A stretch of DNA of 64,000 bases from Pieris napi (Eukaryota; Arthropoda; Insecta; Lepidoptera; Pieridae), in NCBI RefSeq assembly GCF_905475465.1, contig NC_062251.1, forward strand, positions 8,859,001 to 8,923,000, given 5' to 3'. A model generated the notes under the pieces. The model saw only the letters and a program-made list of their open reading frames with translations, did no database searches and was not told the origin of the DNA. Shown here one piece after another: positions 1 to 10,310 of this stretch. A program made the position numbers and the translations under genes. Positions within the stretch are counted from its first letter, which is position 1. Each line of letters opens with the position of its first letter.

Positions 1-35
1 TAATATTTAAAACAATAAATAATACTAAATACAAC

Positions 36-304
36 CTAAACAAAATTCGAGTCTTCCCGCCCCTTCAAATATTTCCTCACATGTTCTTTGGTGAGGTGGA
101 AAATATCAATATCCTCATAGTTAGATAAAACCCGAAACATTGGTGAATTATGCAGGTAGTTCGAGTTCGTACGAGGCACATGGAACAATTTTGTGTGTCT
201 TGTCGCATATGGAGAAGGAATTTTAAAAGAAATTAACGACAGCAAATAGGGGCTATCGATCCACCCATTAAGAATAGCATGTAAAAAAAGCAGGTCTTGC
301 TGAC
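36..304 (-). pseudogene. LINE reverse transcriptase C-terminal tail fragment
   Basis: An open stretch ends in a stop at 36 and reads into a tail rich in conserved residues (LNGWIDSPYLLSLISFKIPS, then a basic block followed by NSPMFRVLSNYEDIDIF). Many arthropod non-LTR retrotransposon ORF2 proteins end in a domain of this shape: 'NG..DS..LL....F..P....R' followed by 'R.N...NSP..R....YN'. Nothing catalytic is present. Upstream, at about 305, the frame runs without a stop into a different element's gag, so this is a fusion of two fragments and not a gene. The LINE clade cannot be decided from the tail alone. Confidence 0.6.
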
Positions 305-760
305 TTACTATTTTCGCATACGAGGTGCCGGCGCCTTCAGGTTTGTGTCCGTCCGGCCCTCGCTTCTCGGTGCTTTCAAGATTTTTGATAAGACCGCGCA
401 TGGTCTTATCGGATTCTTGTAAGAGTTTAGTGTGAGTGTCGAGTCTCTTTATAAGGCGCTTCTCCAGGGTGTTAGCGGGCTCTGGCGCGGCTTTTAAGGT
501 GGTGGCTGTGTCGGTGTTTTTGTTGGTCGGTGGTGTGGCGTCTATGTTAGGTGTTGTGCCCGGTGTTTTTGTGGGTGTGAGTCTATCATTTTAATTAGGT
601 TGTCTGGAGATTTCTCAATATCTTGTTTGAGGTCCGTTCTGAGATTCCTAGCTAGGGAAGCCCTAGCTGTGTTGACCCATTTCTGGGCATGTTTGAAGGT
701 TTGATTGGTGTTAATCAGTCTAGTGGCTTTAGGAGAAGCCACCGAGGGTTTCTGTAATGT
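305..760 (-). pseudogene. Jockey-like ORF1 (gag) fragment
   Basis: Two frames carry pieces of the gag N-terminal half. 542-742 includes ATRLINTNQT and the Trp/Arg-rich helix NTARASLARNLRTDLKQDIE. About 305-410 includes RGLIKNLESTEKRGPDGHKP. The same two blocks, in the same order, occur in the better preserved gags at 28797-29333 (TMRGVIKKLEN, KGPDGHKP) and 52470-53855 (SRLVNTNLT, SSRNLKAEI). A frame break separates them near 540. The zinc-knuckle half of the protein is missing. It is a relic with no start codon context of its own. Confidence 0.65.
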
Positions 761-799
761 GGTCAGGATTGGATGGATTCACCTCTTCTACGATCTGTA

Positions 800-1580
800 T
801 TAAAAGTTATGCACGTTTTCGTGGGATTTGGTCCGTGTTATCTTCAAATTTGAGACCTTAACCTCAAATTTTTTGTCGAAAACTTTCGATGCGACTTTTT
901 GTGATGGGGCGATGCACTTAACGTGCTTGGCTTCATCAAATATTTTGTCAGAGAAGCCAACTATCAGACCACAATGGTCAGAAATAAGGTTTGTTATTAC
1001 TGATTTAGAAATAGGTTTGTCACTCGAAAATATGTTATCTAAACAAGTTGCTGAATGGGAGGTGATTCTTGTTGGTTCAGAGAATTGGTTTACTAAATTG
1101 AAACATTTAAACGTTGTAATAAATTTAGTGCTTACTGAAGTACTTTCAAGTATGTTTATGTTAAAATCTCCGCAAATAATGACCGACTTTCGTTTTCTAG
1201 TCAGTCTTTTAAGTACATCTTCCATTACTGACTCGAATTTGTAATAATCTCCGGAAGGGGGCCGGTACACGCATACTAAAATAAAAATAAAATAAAAATG
1301 TAAATCTATCAATAACACATTCAATTGATAGATTTACAATATCCTTACGATCTTTCGATTTGACAGTACTATTTATTAATATTAATGATCCGCCACGAAT
1401 AGAACTACTTCTCATGAATACGCTACACAATTGGAAGTTGTCAATAACAATCGTTTCATAACTTCTTAGCCAATGTTCTGTAATACAAATAACTTCAATT
1501 TCGCGACTTTTTGTAAACAGTTCTAATTCCTTGCCAGCCAAACCTTGTAGATTTTGATAAACAATATTTAATAGTGCTGG
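800..1580 (-). pseudogene. LINE apurinic-type endonuclease domain, frameshifted
   Basis: Two overlapping minus-strand frames carry the two halves of an EEP (APE-like) endonuclease. The upstream half (about 1580-1330) has VICITEHWL, the usual E-containing first motif. The downstream half (about 1290-800) has VCVYRPPSG, IICGDFNINI and the terminal LISDHCGLIV (the SDH catalytic motif). They join through a frameshift near 1290-1330, where an AT-rich stretch replaces the expected sequence. The reverse transcriptase that should follow is absent because unrelated gag sequence begins below about 790. With the coiled-coil ORF just upstream this looks like the 5' half of one LINE copy, of an I/Jockey/CR1-type family that I do not recognise. 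Confidence 0.7.
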
Positions 1581-1781
1581 CTTGGCTTTTGTCTTAGGTG
1601 CTAGTTTAAATTTGTAAAATGTAAACTAATGATAAAATTTAATTGTTTGTTTAAGCTATCATATGAACATTGCCTTTTAAATACATTTTCTTTACAAGAT
1701 TTCCATTTCTTTTTTAATAATGCATGTTGTTGCCTTAGTAACAGGTGATCTTTAAAATGATTTTTCCTTTTAATTAATTTG

Positions 1782-2318
1782 TTAGTTTTTTTTAATAAAT
1801 TTATTAAGCCGGACATATTTTTTAAATCTTTTGCAACTTATAAATAGGGAACCAATTGGGTTTGACTTACTGCACCCCATATCAATATTGTTACATTGTT
1901 CATTTACCATACCTGGATCATAGCTGTTTAACTCACTGAACAAGCTCTGAGAGGCATCAGCTTCTATGGCAACCTTATTTTCAAGTATTTGCATAGTTTT
2001 ATGTGCCTCTGACAAACTTAATTCCAAGTCACTGATGCGATTCAAAGCCTGCTCATGAGTAACATAGCACTGTTTATAAGAGTCAACAATATCCTGTAAT
2101 TTCACACACTGGTCCACAATATCTGAATATTTAATATGTATTTCAGAAAGTTCACATTTAAGTTCAGTGTTTTTCTTAACAATATTCTGAATTTCCAGTT
2201 CACTGTCCTCACGTTCTTGCAGTAATCTATTATTGAGATCCTGCAATTTCTTCTGCTCCAGCAAAGCCTGCTTCAGTCTGATTTCAATATCTTTAGTTGT
2301 AGCTTTACGAGTCATCAT
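1782..2318 (-). CDS. Coiled-coil protein, probable LINE ORF1 (178 aa)
   Basis: A 178-residue frame starts MMTRKATTKD and is dominated from about residue 10 to 110 by heptad-like Leu/Ile/Glu/Lys/Gln spacing (LEQKKLQDLNNRLLQERE and similar), so a long parallel coiled coil is likely. The C-terminal part is Cys-containing but has no CCHC knuckle. It lies 200 bp upstream of the endonuclease on the same strand, and 1601-1816 continues in another frame with a basic, coiled-coil-like tail. The position suits an RNA-binding ORF1 (gag-like) protein of the same LINE. An unrelated host coiled-coil exon cannot be excluded. No splice sites were needed to read it. Confidence 0.45.
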   Translation of the reverse strand: MMTRKATTKDIEIRLKQALLEQKKLQDLNNRLLQEREDSELEIQNIVKKNTELKCELSEIHIKYSDIVDQCVKLQDIVDSYKQCYVTHEQALNRISDLELSLSEAHKTMQILENKVAIEADASQSLFSELNSYDPGMVNEQCNNIDMGCSKSNPIGSLFISCKRFKKYVRLNKFIKKN

Positions 2319-2861
2319 TTTGTGGCGTTATTGTCATTTAAAATATCCCTTGTTTTAACCTTTTTATGCACTAATTTTATTTTTAATTTAAATGAATATA
2401 CAGAGGTAATGTTAACTGTTCCGCGGTACCCGCAAAAAAAAAAAAAAAACAAGGTGGTGTCAAATGTAGTATCAGTTGTTTTGTCAGTGGTCGAATCCGT
2501 GCAAATATCATAGTTAATATCATCTCATATAGCATACAATTTTGTAACGAATTCCGTTGGTTTTCGGACTCCTACTCTTGGGCGACGTCGCTTTGTTTTT
2601 ACTACATTTTTACTACTGAATCATTACCCTCGGCCCGAGCAAAATCATTACTAATGATTTTGCTGAGTACCTATAAAAGGAAAAAAACTTCATAAAACAA
2701 TGCGAAAAAAGTTGAATTCATTTTTGTGAGACGATTTTGACGCTTTCCACTGAAAACCCCTCCACGGCTCCATCACAAATACAGATGTTTAAAACAACAA
2801 TATGGATTTTTTTGGCTAACCGTACTTTGTGCTAACCTAACCAAAAAATAAGCAGTGTACT
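2319..2861. other. No recognisable gene; AT-rich intergenic stretch
   Basis: This stretch contains an A-homopolymer near 2434-2449 and a short TATA-like run (CTATAAAAGG near 2671). I see no coding frame with family resemblance on either strand. It may hold the 5' leader of the LINE at 800-2318. Confidence 0.5.
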
Positions 2862-2960
2862 CTACCTCATGACTTTTTCCTTAGCGCGTTTCCAATTTGC
2901 TGGATTTCTCGGTCGCTTTCTAGCTTGTTCAGGCTCAACTTCACGCACATTTTCTTCCAT
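2862..2960 (-). pseudogene. Short N-terminal exon-like fragment of a CGGQN-family protein
   Basis: The minus frame from an ATG at 2958-2960 encodes a 32-residue acidic then basic peptide ending RKRPRNPANWKRAKEKVMR. The 'R.P..W.R...K' block resembles the N-terminal segment of a large arthropod family of uncharacterised proteins whose core has the C-G-G-Q-N-[KR]-N motif seen at 4.7-7.7 kb. A GTAGAG that could serve as a splice donor lies at the end. It sits downstream of those cores on the same strand, so it would belong to a third, otherwise lost copy. Recognition rests on a short motif. Confidence 0.35.
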
Positions 2961-3237
2961 TTTAATTGTTTTTTTTACCTTTTCAACACTATTAAACTTT
3001 TGCAGCAACCTCTTACAAAAACAATAAGTCCGCCATATTGCAAGCGTCGGATTGGTGCTCGCTGAATAGCCAAATTGGACAGTGGCAGTGAAAGTAAAAG
3101 TGCAAGGGACAATGTCATTTTTGAATCTCAATGTGATTTTGAAATGCCTTTGTCTATGGAACTGTGCCTACTTTGAAAGTCACCTAAAGCAACTGCAACA
3201 ATAGTTTACAAAAAATCTACAAGATGGCATTTGTACT

Positions 3238-4342
3238 TTAGTTTTGAACAAATATGGACAGTGGCGCCTTTGCTTTTGTACCCCTCAGTTCTTTTATCTG
3301 ATAAATTATATAATTATTAGTAGCCAAGTTTTTTAAAACACTCATACTATCACTTACTATGATCCAATATTTATGTTCTGAATAACAATTTTTAATATAT
3401 TTCATAGCATTTAAAATAGCAACATCTTCAGCTGTAAGAATACTAGTAGTATTAGAAATTCTCCTACCAATAGCTATATTTGAAGAGGGCTCATAAAAAG
3501 CAAAAGACATGGCTGAATCACTCTTGGAACCATCTGTATACACCATTTTATGATCTGACCACAGTGACAACAATGTATAAACTTCCTTTTTTGATGGCAA
3601 ATCCTTTTTCTTGTTTATAATTATGTCCATTACTGGAAACTTACTATCAAAAGTTCCTTCATAGCAAGGTAAAATGTGTTTAGATTGATAAATATTAATA
3701 TTTTGAATAAAATCTATAAAATTTGGAAGATCTGGCGACATATTGAAAGGTTTTAAACCTATGCGAGTAGGTGAGTGCAAACAATTTATAAAGACACTAT
3801 TATTAAATATACTGTATAATTACAAAAGAAACCTTTCTTTCAAGTAATTGAATCGAATAGCTAGTGGTGGAACATTATATTAAATCTGTAATGCATTTAC
3901 AGGAGTACTTCTGAATGCCCCAGTTATTACACGCAAACACTTATTTTGCAAAATATTTAAACTATTTACAAGTTAAGTAGTTTATCTGCAGCAAAACAGT
4001 AAAAACCATATTTAAAGTGACTACGAACTAAAGATTTATGCAACAATAACGAAATTTTAGGGTCTGCACCCCAGGGTGTGTGACCCTATATGTACCACTC
4101 AAGGATTTCAATATATTGTAGGCTTTCTTAGCCCCACCAATTAGGTGTTTTATATAAATTTTCCAGGTCAAATTATATGACAAAATCACTCCCAAAAATT
4201 TTACCTCAAGTGTAATAGACAACATACAATTGTTATACATCACAGCAGGAATACTATGATTATGTTTACCAAATATAACAACTTTAGATTTAAGAGGATT
4301 AACACAAAGATCAAGGCAACAGAAATATTTGAGGAGAGTCAT
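3238..4342 (-). pseudogene. LINE RT thumb and RNase H fragment
   Basis: The frame at 4028-4342 carries the post-palm RT segment (NPLKSKVVIFG, VKFLGVILSYNLTWKIYIKH). The frame at 3238-3780 carries an RNase H domain: VYTDGSKSD (first Asp), LTAEDVAILNAMKYI (the usual Glu appears to be Asp) and IIVSDSMSVLKNL (second Asp). The C-terminal WxxxHxGxxGNE block is missing because the reading shifts to unrelated residues after about 3290. The two frames are offset, and about 250 bp between them is degenerate. This is the 3' half of an I/Jockey-type LINE with RNase H, unlike the Jk families further along. Confidence 0.72.
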
Positions 4343-4674
4343 TTCAAAAGGACTTATCAGATTTTTAAATAAATGCCAAAAACTTCTACGTTATTAATTT
4401 GTGTTTTATACATTTCTTTTTCATGTCACCATGAAAGAAGATCGTATTTATGTATATATATTAGTAAAACCTTACTCAAAAATTCGGATATAAGTCACTT
4501 TGTTCAGGACTGCAGAAAATAAGTCACTTTGTTAGGTACTCTAAGGAATAAAGCCTTTTTGTTTTGGCTCTGAGAAACAGACATTATAATATGTGATATA
4601 AATTTTAATGGAAATAAAAACAAATTAATTGTTAAGAATAAGGAATTTTTTATTGACTCACAACACATAACCTA
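4343..4674. other. AT-rich stretch with no gene
   Basis: No coding frame recognised. On the minus strand an AATAAA-type signal (AATAAAAAATTCC, near 4650) lies just past the end of the decayed CGGQN protein copy, suiting a 3' processing site for that gene. Confidence 0.4.
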
Positions 4675-5940
4675 TTAAATACGTACTTCACCTACATCTG
4701 GATCTAAACAATTACAATCTTCCTGCTCGCAATGTGTCGTCACATTATCTTCTCGGGCAACTACCCTGTCGTTATGCAATATATTGTTGAATCACTTTAA
4801 CTCAACTATTTCCTCCCATGTTTCTTCAAATTGCTTTACTAGTAATGCAAGAACATCATTCCATCACAGAGAGCTCTGTAGGAATTCTCTCCCCCTTTTT
4901 CAAAAGAGTTTCACTTTGTTTTTCTTCTCCAAATCTGTAGTTCTAAAACCCAATACAGCACAGCCTTTGACATTTTGGTTTCTTCCACATATTTTTTTTA
5001 TGAAAATTATTTTTAAACTTTGTATTCGTTCAATCTTTTTCAAATGCTTATCCAGTTCTTTGACATTGAAAATTTTCCAATCTCTGTTTAGAAGTCTAAG
5101 ATCACCATGGTTTTTATATATTTCATAATAACCTTCATGGGTTGTGATAACAGGAACTTTTCTTAACTGTTTTTCAAGTCTCCCAAAGACCCTGTCCGCA
5201 GGCAGAAAACTGTGCCCACGGACTGGAAAATACAGTTTTATTTCCATAATATTTTGTGGTGACTTTGCGTAAAGCCATTGCATCAAAGTATGGAGGACAA
5301 TGCTGTTCTTATTTTGTCCTCCACATCCATCACAGAACAGTCTTATGGTGTGGATATCGCTGGCAATGTTCATTTTGGTCAAATAATCATAGAGCGCTGA
5401 GCTTATCTCTGTCTATCTTCTGCCTGACTGTGTTTCATCTCACATATAAAACTTAGGATCTTTAGAATCTAGTGGCACAATGCATAAATTATAAAGGCTC
5501 ACCTGACGGGCATAAAACGCATCTTGAATGGGCGTTTTAGGCAACGCTTGAACCTGTTGCATATCAAAACATAACGAATTGGTGTTCTGGGGCTTTTCAC
5601 TAATAAAATCATAAAATGCAAGTAGATTGTGGACTCTCTTCTGTACCATTAATTCTTGCTTCTTCTGTTGGTCCTTTTCTATTTTGATCCTATTTCCCCA
5701 TAAAGTGCATGCATTGCAGACGTCTGATGATGGTGTAGAAAAGCCTATGTTATAATCTTTGTTCCAAATTGTATAAAACAATCCCCGTTTTACTTGTAGG
5801 TGCTCAGCGACTGATTCATTATAAAGTTTTAGTAACTTTCTCACATTTAATTCAGAATTTAAATATATTCGTTTGGACTTTTCTCGGCAGAACACACATT
5901 TTTTTATATTCACTTGAATGATCATAGCGGTAGAATATCA
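4675..5940 (-). pseudogene. CGGQN-motif protein of unknown function, copy 1 (broken)
   Basis: Two long minus frames (5440-5925 and 4900-5382) plus short continuations to about 4680 encode one protein interrupted by frameshifts near 5400 and 4900. Visible blocks in order are a basic start region, a Cys pair region (SDVCNACTLWGN), LCFDMQQVQALP, a YNLCIV strand, FCDGCGGQNKN, a basic FPVRGHSFLPADRVFG segment, and a Cys-rich tail (EQEDCNCLDPD). This arrangement matches a widespread repeated family of arthropod proteins usually left as 'uncharacterised'. I believe the core corresponds to a Pfam domain of unknown function, possibly DUF7869, but cannot check. The D-G-C-G-G-Q-N-x-N block next to a second conserved Asp suggests an RNase H-fold, transposase-like core (inference). 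Confidence 0.6.
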
Positions 5941-6222
5941 TGTTTGGATGTACCTTTTCAAAGCGAAGGCATTTAATTTTCAACCATGAAATTTTTTGTC
6001 CTTCTGTGTCATGCGTTCTATTCTTGATAGTAGCTGCAGATAATGCGTGCCTATTCCAAAATTCATCAAATTTCCATTCATTTACCTTGTAGGGCTTATT
6101 GTTAATGTCTTCTCTTTTAGATCGTGCCACCCTGAACACCTCTACCCAGTCTCGCATCATGAAGATTTCTCTATGTTTCTTAGCATTTTCTATGGCAGAA
6201 TGCATGGAGTCACACTCCATAT
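5930..6222 (-). pseudogene. CGGQN-motif protein copy 2, C-terminal half
   Basis: The minus frame beginning at 6220 reads MECDSMHSAIENAKKHREIF and continues for about 95 residues. It directly continues the protein segment that ends at 7315 (KFLESGPSH), the two pieces being separated only by the inserted element 6223-7314. The '[GS]HSHME.DSMH..IE' arrangement is a known feature of this family, so the junction is natural once the insertion is disregarded. Downstream, at about 5935, it runs into copy 1, so two divergent copies lie head to tail on the same strand. Confidence 0.6.
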
Positions 6223-7314
6223 GGGTGCTTACATAAAGAAACAGGTTTCCGGTACAGACAAATCTGTACGGGTCGGTACCGATCAGCGCAGGTATAATAT
6301 TTCAATATAATCCTATTCACTCACTTATAAAGAAACAGGTTGTAACTTGTCGGTGCCGACTACCTGGACCGTGCCATACGGGTTTAAGCATTTACTGGTG
6401 TAGGGTGTGTTTAATAATATTTTATAGCAGATACCAATTATTGTGAAATCTTCAATTTGATTTTGGCCCATGGGGTGCCAAAACCAAGGTCTATAGCTAT
6501 AACTTAAACACAGCATTTTTAATAAGTTTGTTTGCTTTAAATTACCCATTTGGAGTTTTACTTTAATTATAATTAAGTACTTATTATTAATTTAATTTGA
6601 AGTTGACATGTAAGTCATGTAACGTACTGTATGTTTTGCCTCTCGCTGATTTTGGCTAATAAATAACATTCACTTAATTGAAATTGTATTTCGGATATTT
6701 TTCATTGTGATTAAAACTACTTACAAATAAAACATACTAGCCTACTGAATGAATAAAGGTCAAGGAATTTTTTTGAACATTGGCTGTGGACACCCGGATT
6801 ATAAGCGGTATAGAAGACATTTCATTTTGAAATTATACCACCCAGTACCTATATTACGCATATTTTTATACTAATAAATATTATTCATTACTTACCTAAT
6901 AGTGATAACGAGTCTTTCTTCAGGTGAAATTGGTTGAACATGCCAGTTACACCATTTCTTAATTAAGCGATGTTCGATTAAATTTAATATATAGTAAAAA
7001 TGTTTCTTGAGTCATCCTTGTATAATCATAAAACTCCTTTTCATCGTCCTTTATATCTTTTAAGAATAAATGATAATATGTTCCATATTTAGTTCTTTTT
7101 CTGTTAATATCAGATACACTAACTGTTCTTCTCTTTCTATATTTGACGTAAGTACTTTCTAAAAGTAAAAAATCTTCGTCCGACGAACTGGAGGCCATGA
7201 TTGTGACTAAGGACAGATTCACCTGTTTCTTTATGCGAGTCAACACTGTACCGATCGGTACCGACCCGTACAGATTTGTCTGTACCGGAAACCTGTTTCT
7301 TTATGTAAGCACCC
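6223..7314 (-). mobile_element. PIF/Harbinger-type element, non-autonomous, complete ends
   Basis: The first about 65 bases (GGGTGCTTACATAAAGAAAC onwards) reappear as an inverted repeat at the right end (about 7250-7314), nearly perfectly. The copies are flanked by the 3-bp direct repeat TAT at 6220-6222 and 7315-7317. A 3-bp target duplication plus the N-terminal transposase fragment inside point to PIF/Harbinger. A second, shorter internal copy of the terminal sequence (CTTATAAAGAAACAGGTTGT near 6326, diverging after) lies inside the left end. At 1,092 bp, without a DDE domain, it is a deletion derivative. It interrupts CGGQN copy 2. Confidence 0.85.
6959..7198 (-). pseudogene. PIF/Harbinger transposase N-terminal fragment
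   Basis: From ATG at 7198 the frame gives MASSSSDEDFLLLES, then RKRRTVSVSDINRKRTKYGT, HLFLKDIKDDEKEFYDYTRM and TQETFLLYI. The acidic start, 'W/SV..INRKR..+G.YH.L..DL+.DE..F..Y.RM....F' pattern is the usual N-terminal region of insect Harbinger transposases, ahead of the DDE domain. The frame stops at 6959 after about 80 residues and no DDE sequence follows, so it cannot encode an active enzyme. It lies wholly within the terminal inverted repeats of 6223-7314. Confidence 0.75.
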
Positions 7315-7741
7315 TATGGCTGGGTCCCGACTCCAAAAATTTTTGCTCTATTACATTCAAATGTGTGTTTTGAACTGCGTACAAGAGAATAGCAGCCATG
7401 TGTTGGTTGCGGTTTTGACCACCACATGTATCAGAAAACATTGACAACTCGGTGTAAGTCTCTGGCATACTGGCAATAAATTTGAAAATTACTGATCCAA
7501 TTTCATTAGCTCCACGTTTGCCATGAATCTCACTCCAAACATTACAAATGGCATCACCATCTTCGTCATAAGTAGTCAAATTGTAAATGCAAAGCTTTAC
7601 ATAATAAAATGTTGACACAGCAGAAAAAGGCAACTGCAGAACACTTTGTAAATCAAATGTAATAGTCTTGAATGTTGCACCCCTCTTAGCTCTTGCTTTA
7701 TCGTCTTCTTTTGCCTTATTACATTCTGATTTTCTTAACAA
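7315..7741 (-). pseudogene. CGGQN-motif protein copy 2, core
   Basis: The minus frame from 7741 encodes TFKTITFDLQSVLQLPFSAV, then a FYY strand, IYNLTTYDEDG, WSEIHGKRGANEIGSVI and SMFSDTCGGQNRN, and ends at KFLESGPSH where the Harbinger element begins at 7314. FDLQ..L..P....S.FYY..+L..YN.T.Y, (W)..G.RG.NEI.S and SD.CGGQNRN are the family hallmarks. The N-terminal part is truncated at about 7745 by Jockey-like 5' sequence. It differs substantially from copy 1 in sequence, so these are separate family members and not a recent duplication. Confidence 0.65.
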
Positions 7742-7765
7742 GTGGAATGAATATTCTGCTTCCAG

Positions 7766-8170
7766 GCTTCAATCAAATAGACCTCGCCGAGCCGGTTTAA
7801 ATAAGCCCAAGCTCGAAAGGTTTCGGGTGAAAAATTGGGGCTGGTAATCCACCCTCTGGGCTCTCGGCGGCTGTTGCTCGTAGGGTAAAGGTGTTGGGTG
7901 TTATTTGATTGCCCTCGATGAGAACTAGCCGATGGTCTTGGTGCTGGAGCTGTTCCAGCTGGTCACCAGACAATCTGGTGTCCAGCTCAGTGGATGGGAA
8001 ATTCTTCAGTATAAATTGTATGTTGTCTAGTAGTATTCCGGACGGGCTATATGGTGGTTGTGATATTTGATTTTTGGGTGGTCTGCATCCTTGGGATATC
8101 ACCGTTTCCAAACTATTCTTCACTATACACTAAATATAACTTCCGAACTATGATTCTGATTGTTTGGAAC
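7766..8170 (-). mobile_element. Jockey-like 5' region fragment (JkB-related) with small upstream ORF
   Basis: The segment matches 29521-29790 over most of its length, including GCCCAAGCTCG at the 3' side and CAGACAATCTGGTGTCCAGC in the middle. It encodes a 108-residue frame (7797-8123) containing TRLSGDQLEQLQHQ and ending FELGLI. The JkB copy has the corresponding RLSGDQLEQLRHQ frame ending TELGLI just upstream of its gag. So this is the 5' leader of a related LINE, truncated before the gag body. The shared short ORF may be a conserved upstream reading frame of this lineage. Confidence 0.6.
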
Positions 8171-8477
8171 TTTGTGTCAGTTGGTTCGTAATTTTTAACT
8201 TGTCTATGGTATGTATAAGTATTGTGCATTTGGGTTCGGGGCTGGTTCACACCCAAAAACGGTTTTCCTTCGTTTCGAGGAGATATTTAAAAGCGGATTT
8301 CCTTGTGTGATACGTCAATCGATAGCTCTTCGTCTAACGGATTTTATGTGTTTACTTGATTGTATCTTGTGGGGCCGCTGGCTGGGAGGCAAAACCCCTT
8401 TTTTGTTGTTTTTGGTCTCTAAAAATTTTGTTATTCGGTCCAAAATTATAAAATTGTAAGTAAAATTATAAATTACT
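8171..8477. other. Unassigned sequence between LINE leader and Helitron end
   Basis: Nothing coding is recognised on either strand. It may be more of the 5' leader of the LINE at 7766-8170, since it lies directly upstream of it on the minus strand, but I see no second copy to confirm this. Confidence 0.35.
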
Positions 8478-9786
8478 AGCTGACCCAGCAAACGTTGTTT
8501 TGCCATATAAATAATTTCCTAGTAATTTCTAGTGTAGACAAAAAATAGCTTACTTATTGTAAGTATGTATGTGAGAATGTGGTATATGCGTGAAATAAGC
8601 ATGGAGCGCTGTGAACGATGAGGGAATATAAAAATAACAAAAGGCAAACATTATTTTTAAATTATTATAATTTATTCCTTAAAATTATATAAGTATCATT
8701 AATTAAACAATTACGACAGTAACACTATTAAACAATATCAATCTCTTAATGCTATAGCGTGAACAATATTTTTTGTTAGTCCATCTTTAGCTAACACAAA
8801 CAAACTGGATGGTTTACCCACTCGAGAGCATGCCACGTATAATTGTCCGTGTGAAAAACATGGTGTTCTCAAATCTAATCCACAAACAGCTATCGTTTGA
8901 CCTTGGGATTTGTTGATAGTCATTGCAAATGCCAATCTAATCGGAAACTGAATACGTTTGAATTGAATTGGCACATCTGTAGGTATAATAGGAATACGTG
9001 GTATGAGTATATTTTTACCTCTGAACTTGCCATTTAAAATCCTGGCTTCGATCACGTTTTTCATTAATTTTTGAATGACTAATCGCGTACCGTTGCACAG
9101 CCGGGGCGGGTTCAAATTACGAAGCAAGATAATTGGAGATCCAACCTTTAATTGTAAATTATGCGGTGGCATGCCTGGCAAATCCAGTGAGTTCAAAAAC
9201 TCTGTGGGAAAATTTACTGCTTCGCTGTCGTCGCAAACTGTATCAATAGATTTATATGATACCAAGTTCCCTGGCAACAACATTTGTATCTTCAGATTTA
9301 AATTGTCAACGTCTACATTTTTTGCCGCTAAAATCGCTCTTTCTGCAAGCCAATGAGAGTATCTTGCGAATAAGCGATTGTGCAGAAATCGGTCGGTAAT
9401 TTTACGTATCCAGTTTCATCTATAACAACTTTTCCATCACCGATATCTAAGAGTTGTTTTGAAAATGTTTCAGCGGATGGATCTTGAAGCATTTGAACGC
9501 GCATATTTATTTTTAGCTGTAATTTTTCAACATTACGCCACAATGGAGATGATTTTAAGCAAGCGTTGATCTCATCAGCGTATGTTGAACGTGGAATGAC
9601 TGGAAGTGTTTGTCTGAAATCACCCGGTCCTTTCGGACCAACAGAGTTCTGCCAAATAGTTTGTCACTGTTTTTAATATCTTTCAATGCCTGTTCAACGC
9701 CTCAAGTGAATGTTTGTGTGCCATAGTACATTCATCACAAATAATAATTTTACACCATTTCAGCACAGTGGCCATGGACGATTCAA
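8478..9786 (-). mobile_element. Helitron fragment (helicase end plus 3' region)
   Basis: The minus strand holds the C-terminal part of a Helitron PIF1-like helicase (8738-9780) followed by about 260 bp of non-coding DNA. That ends around ACTAGCTGACCCAGCAAACG (8476-8495), which resembles a motif I associate with ends of insect Helitron-like elements (recalled, not checked). The Rep/HUH nuclease half is missing: at 9786 the sequence switches to a Jockey-like gag. No terminal hairpin was verified. Confidence 0.7.
8738..9780 (-). pseudogene. Helitron PIF1-like helicase, C-terminal half, frameshifted
   Basis: The block nearest the start (about 9770-9660) contains IIICDECTMAHKHSLEALNR, the Walker B-type DEAH-like motif region. 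Next is the segment with DKHFQSFHVQHTLMRS, then WRNVEKLQLKINMRVQ and YSQDTLIGLQKE. The long frame 8738-9283 gives LPGMPPHNLQLKVGSPIILL, LNPPRLCNGTRL, AFAMTINKSQGQT (motif V) and HGQLYVACSRVG (motif VI), ending HAIALRD. These are the SF1B helicase motifs of Helitron RepHel proteins. At least two frameshifts (near 9540-9660 and 9300) break it, and the Walker A part is missing. Confidence 0.82.
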
Positions 9787-10310
9787 GTGTTCCTGTTGTT
9801 TGCAATAAATTTAACGGTAAATGTATGTTTAGTTAACGTGGTGTTTTGGTCTTTGATAGTTTTTATTAGTTCGAATTCGGGTATGTTTTTTGATATTCCT
9901 TTATGAATAATAATGGGGTCTATACGTTTTCTTCTTGTGTTTGAATTTGTGTGTTTTTTGTAGATGATCGAGTGCATGTTTTTGTGTTCTTCCCTTTCGA
10001 AGGCGACTTTAATCTTATGTTTCGATATTGGGGTCATCTTCAGTGGGGCGTATCCACCCTGTCTACTGTTTTACGTATCTGTGTAAGCAACTGCTCTGCT
10101 GTGTTGAGACCCTCTCCGGACACTACGATGGAAGGGCCTGCAGGGGGTTTGGGGGCGGTGGCTGCCGCAGCATAGGATCGATAAATCTTGTACGAGTCCG
10201 ATGCCACTGGCTGTAACTCCGTTGGTGCGGGTTTAGGACCCTTTAACCCCATACCGCATGGAATTTTATTTCGTTTTGGAAAAAATACATGCGATATTCC
10301 ATGGCACACA
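9787..10310 (-). pseudogene. JkE gag fragment (Jockey-like ORF1), copy 1
   Basis: Reading minus, AAAATAPKPPAGPSIVVSGE (from about 10180) leads into a 'VDR' and then, after a frameshift near 10040, TPISKHKIKVAFEREEHKNM and IIIHKGISKNIPEFELIKTI. This is the PRE-type RNA-binding domain that precedes C2HC knuckles in Jockey-clade gags. From about 10008 down to 9787 it is nearly identical to 20234-20760 (same KGISKNIPEFELIKTIKDQN block). It is cut at 9787, before the zinc knuckles, by the Helitron junction. Confidence 0.7.

Noticed and set aside
6223..7314. Idea that the internal CTTATAAAGAAACAGG copy near 6326 is the real left end
   Set aside because: Only the outer copy at 6223 matches the right end over about 65 bp and has the TAT duplication. 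The inner copy diverges after about 15 bases.
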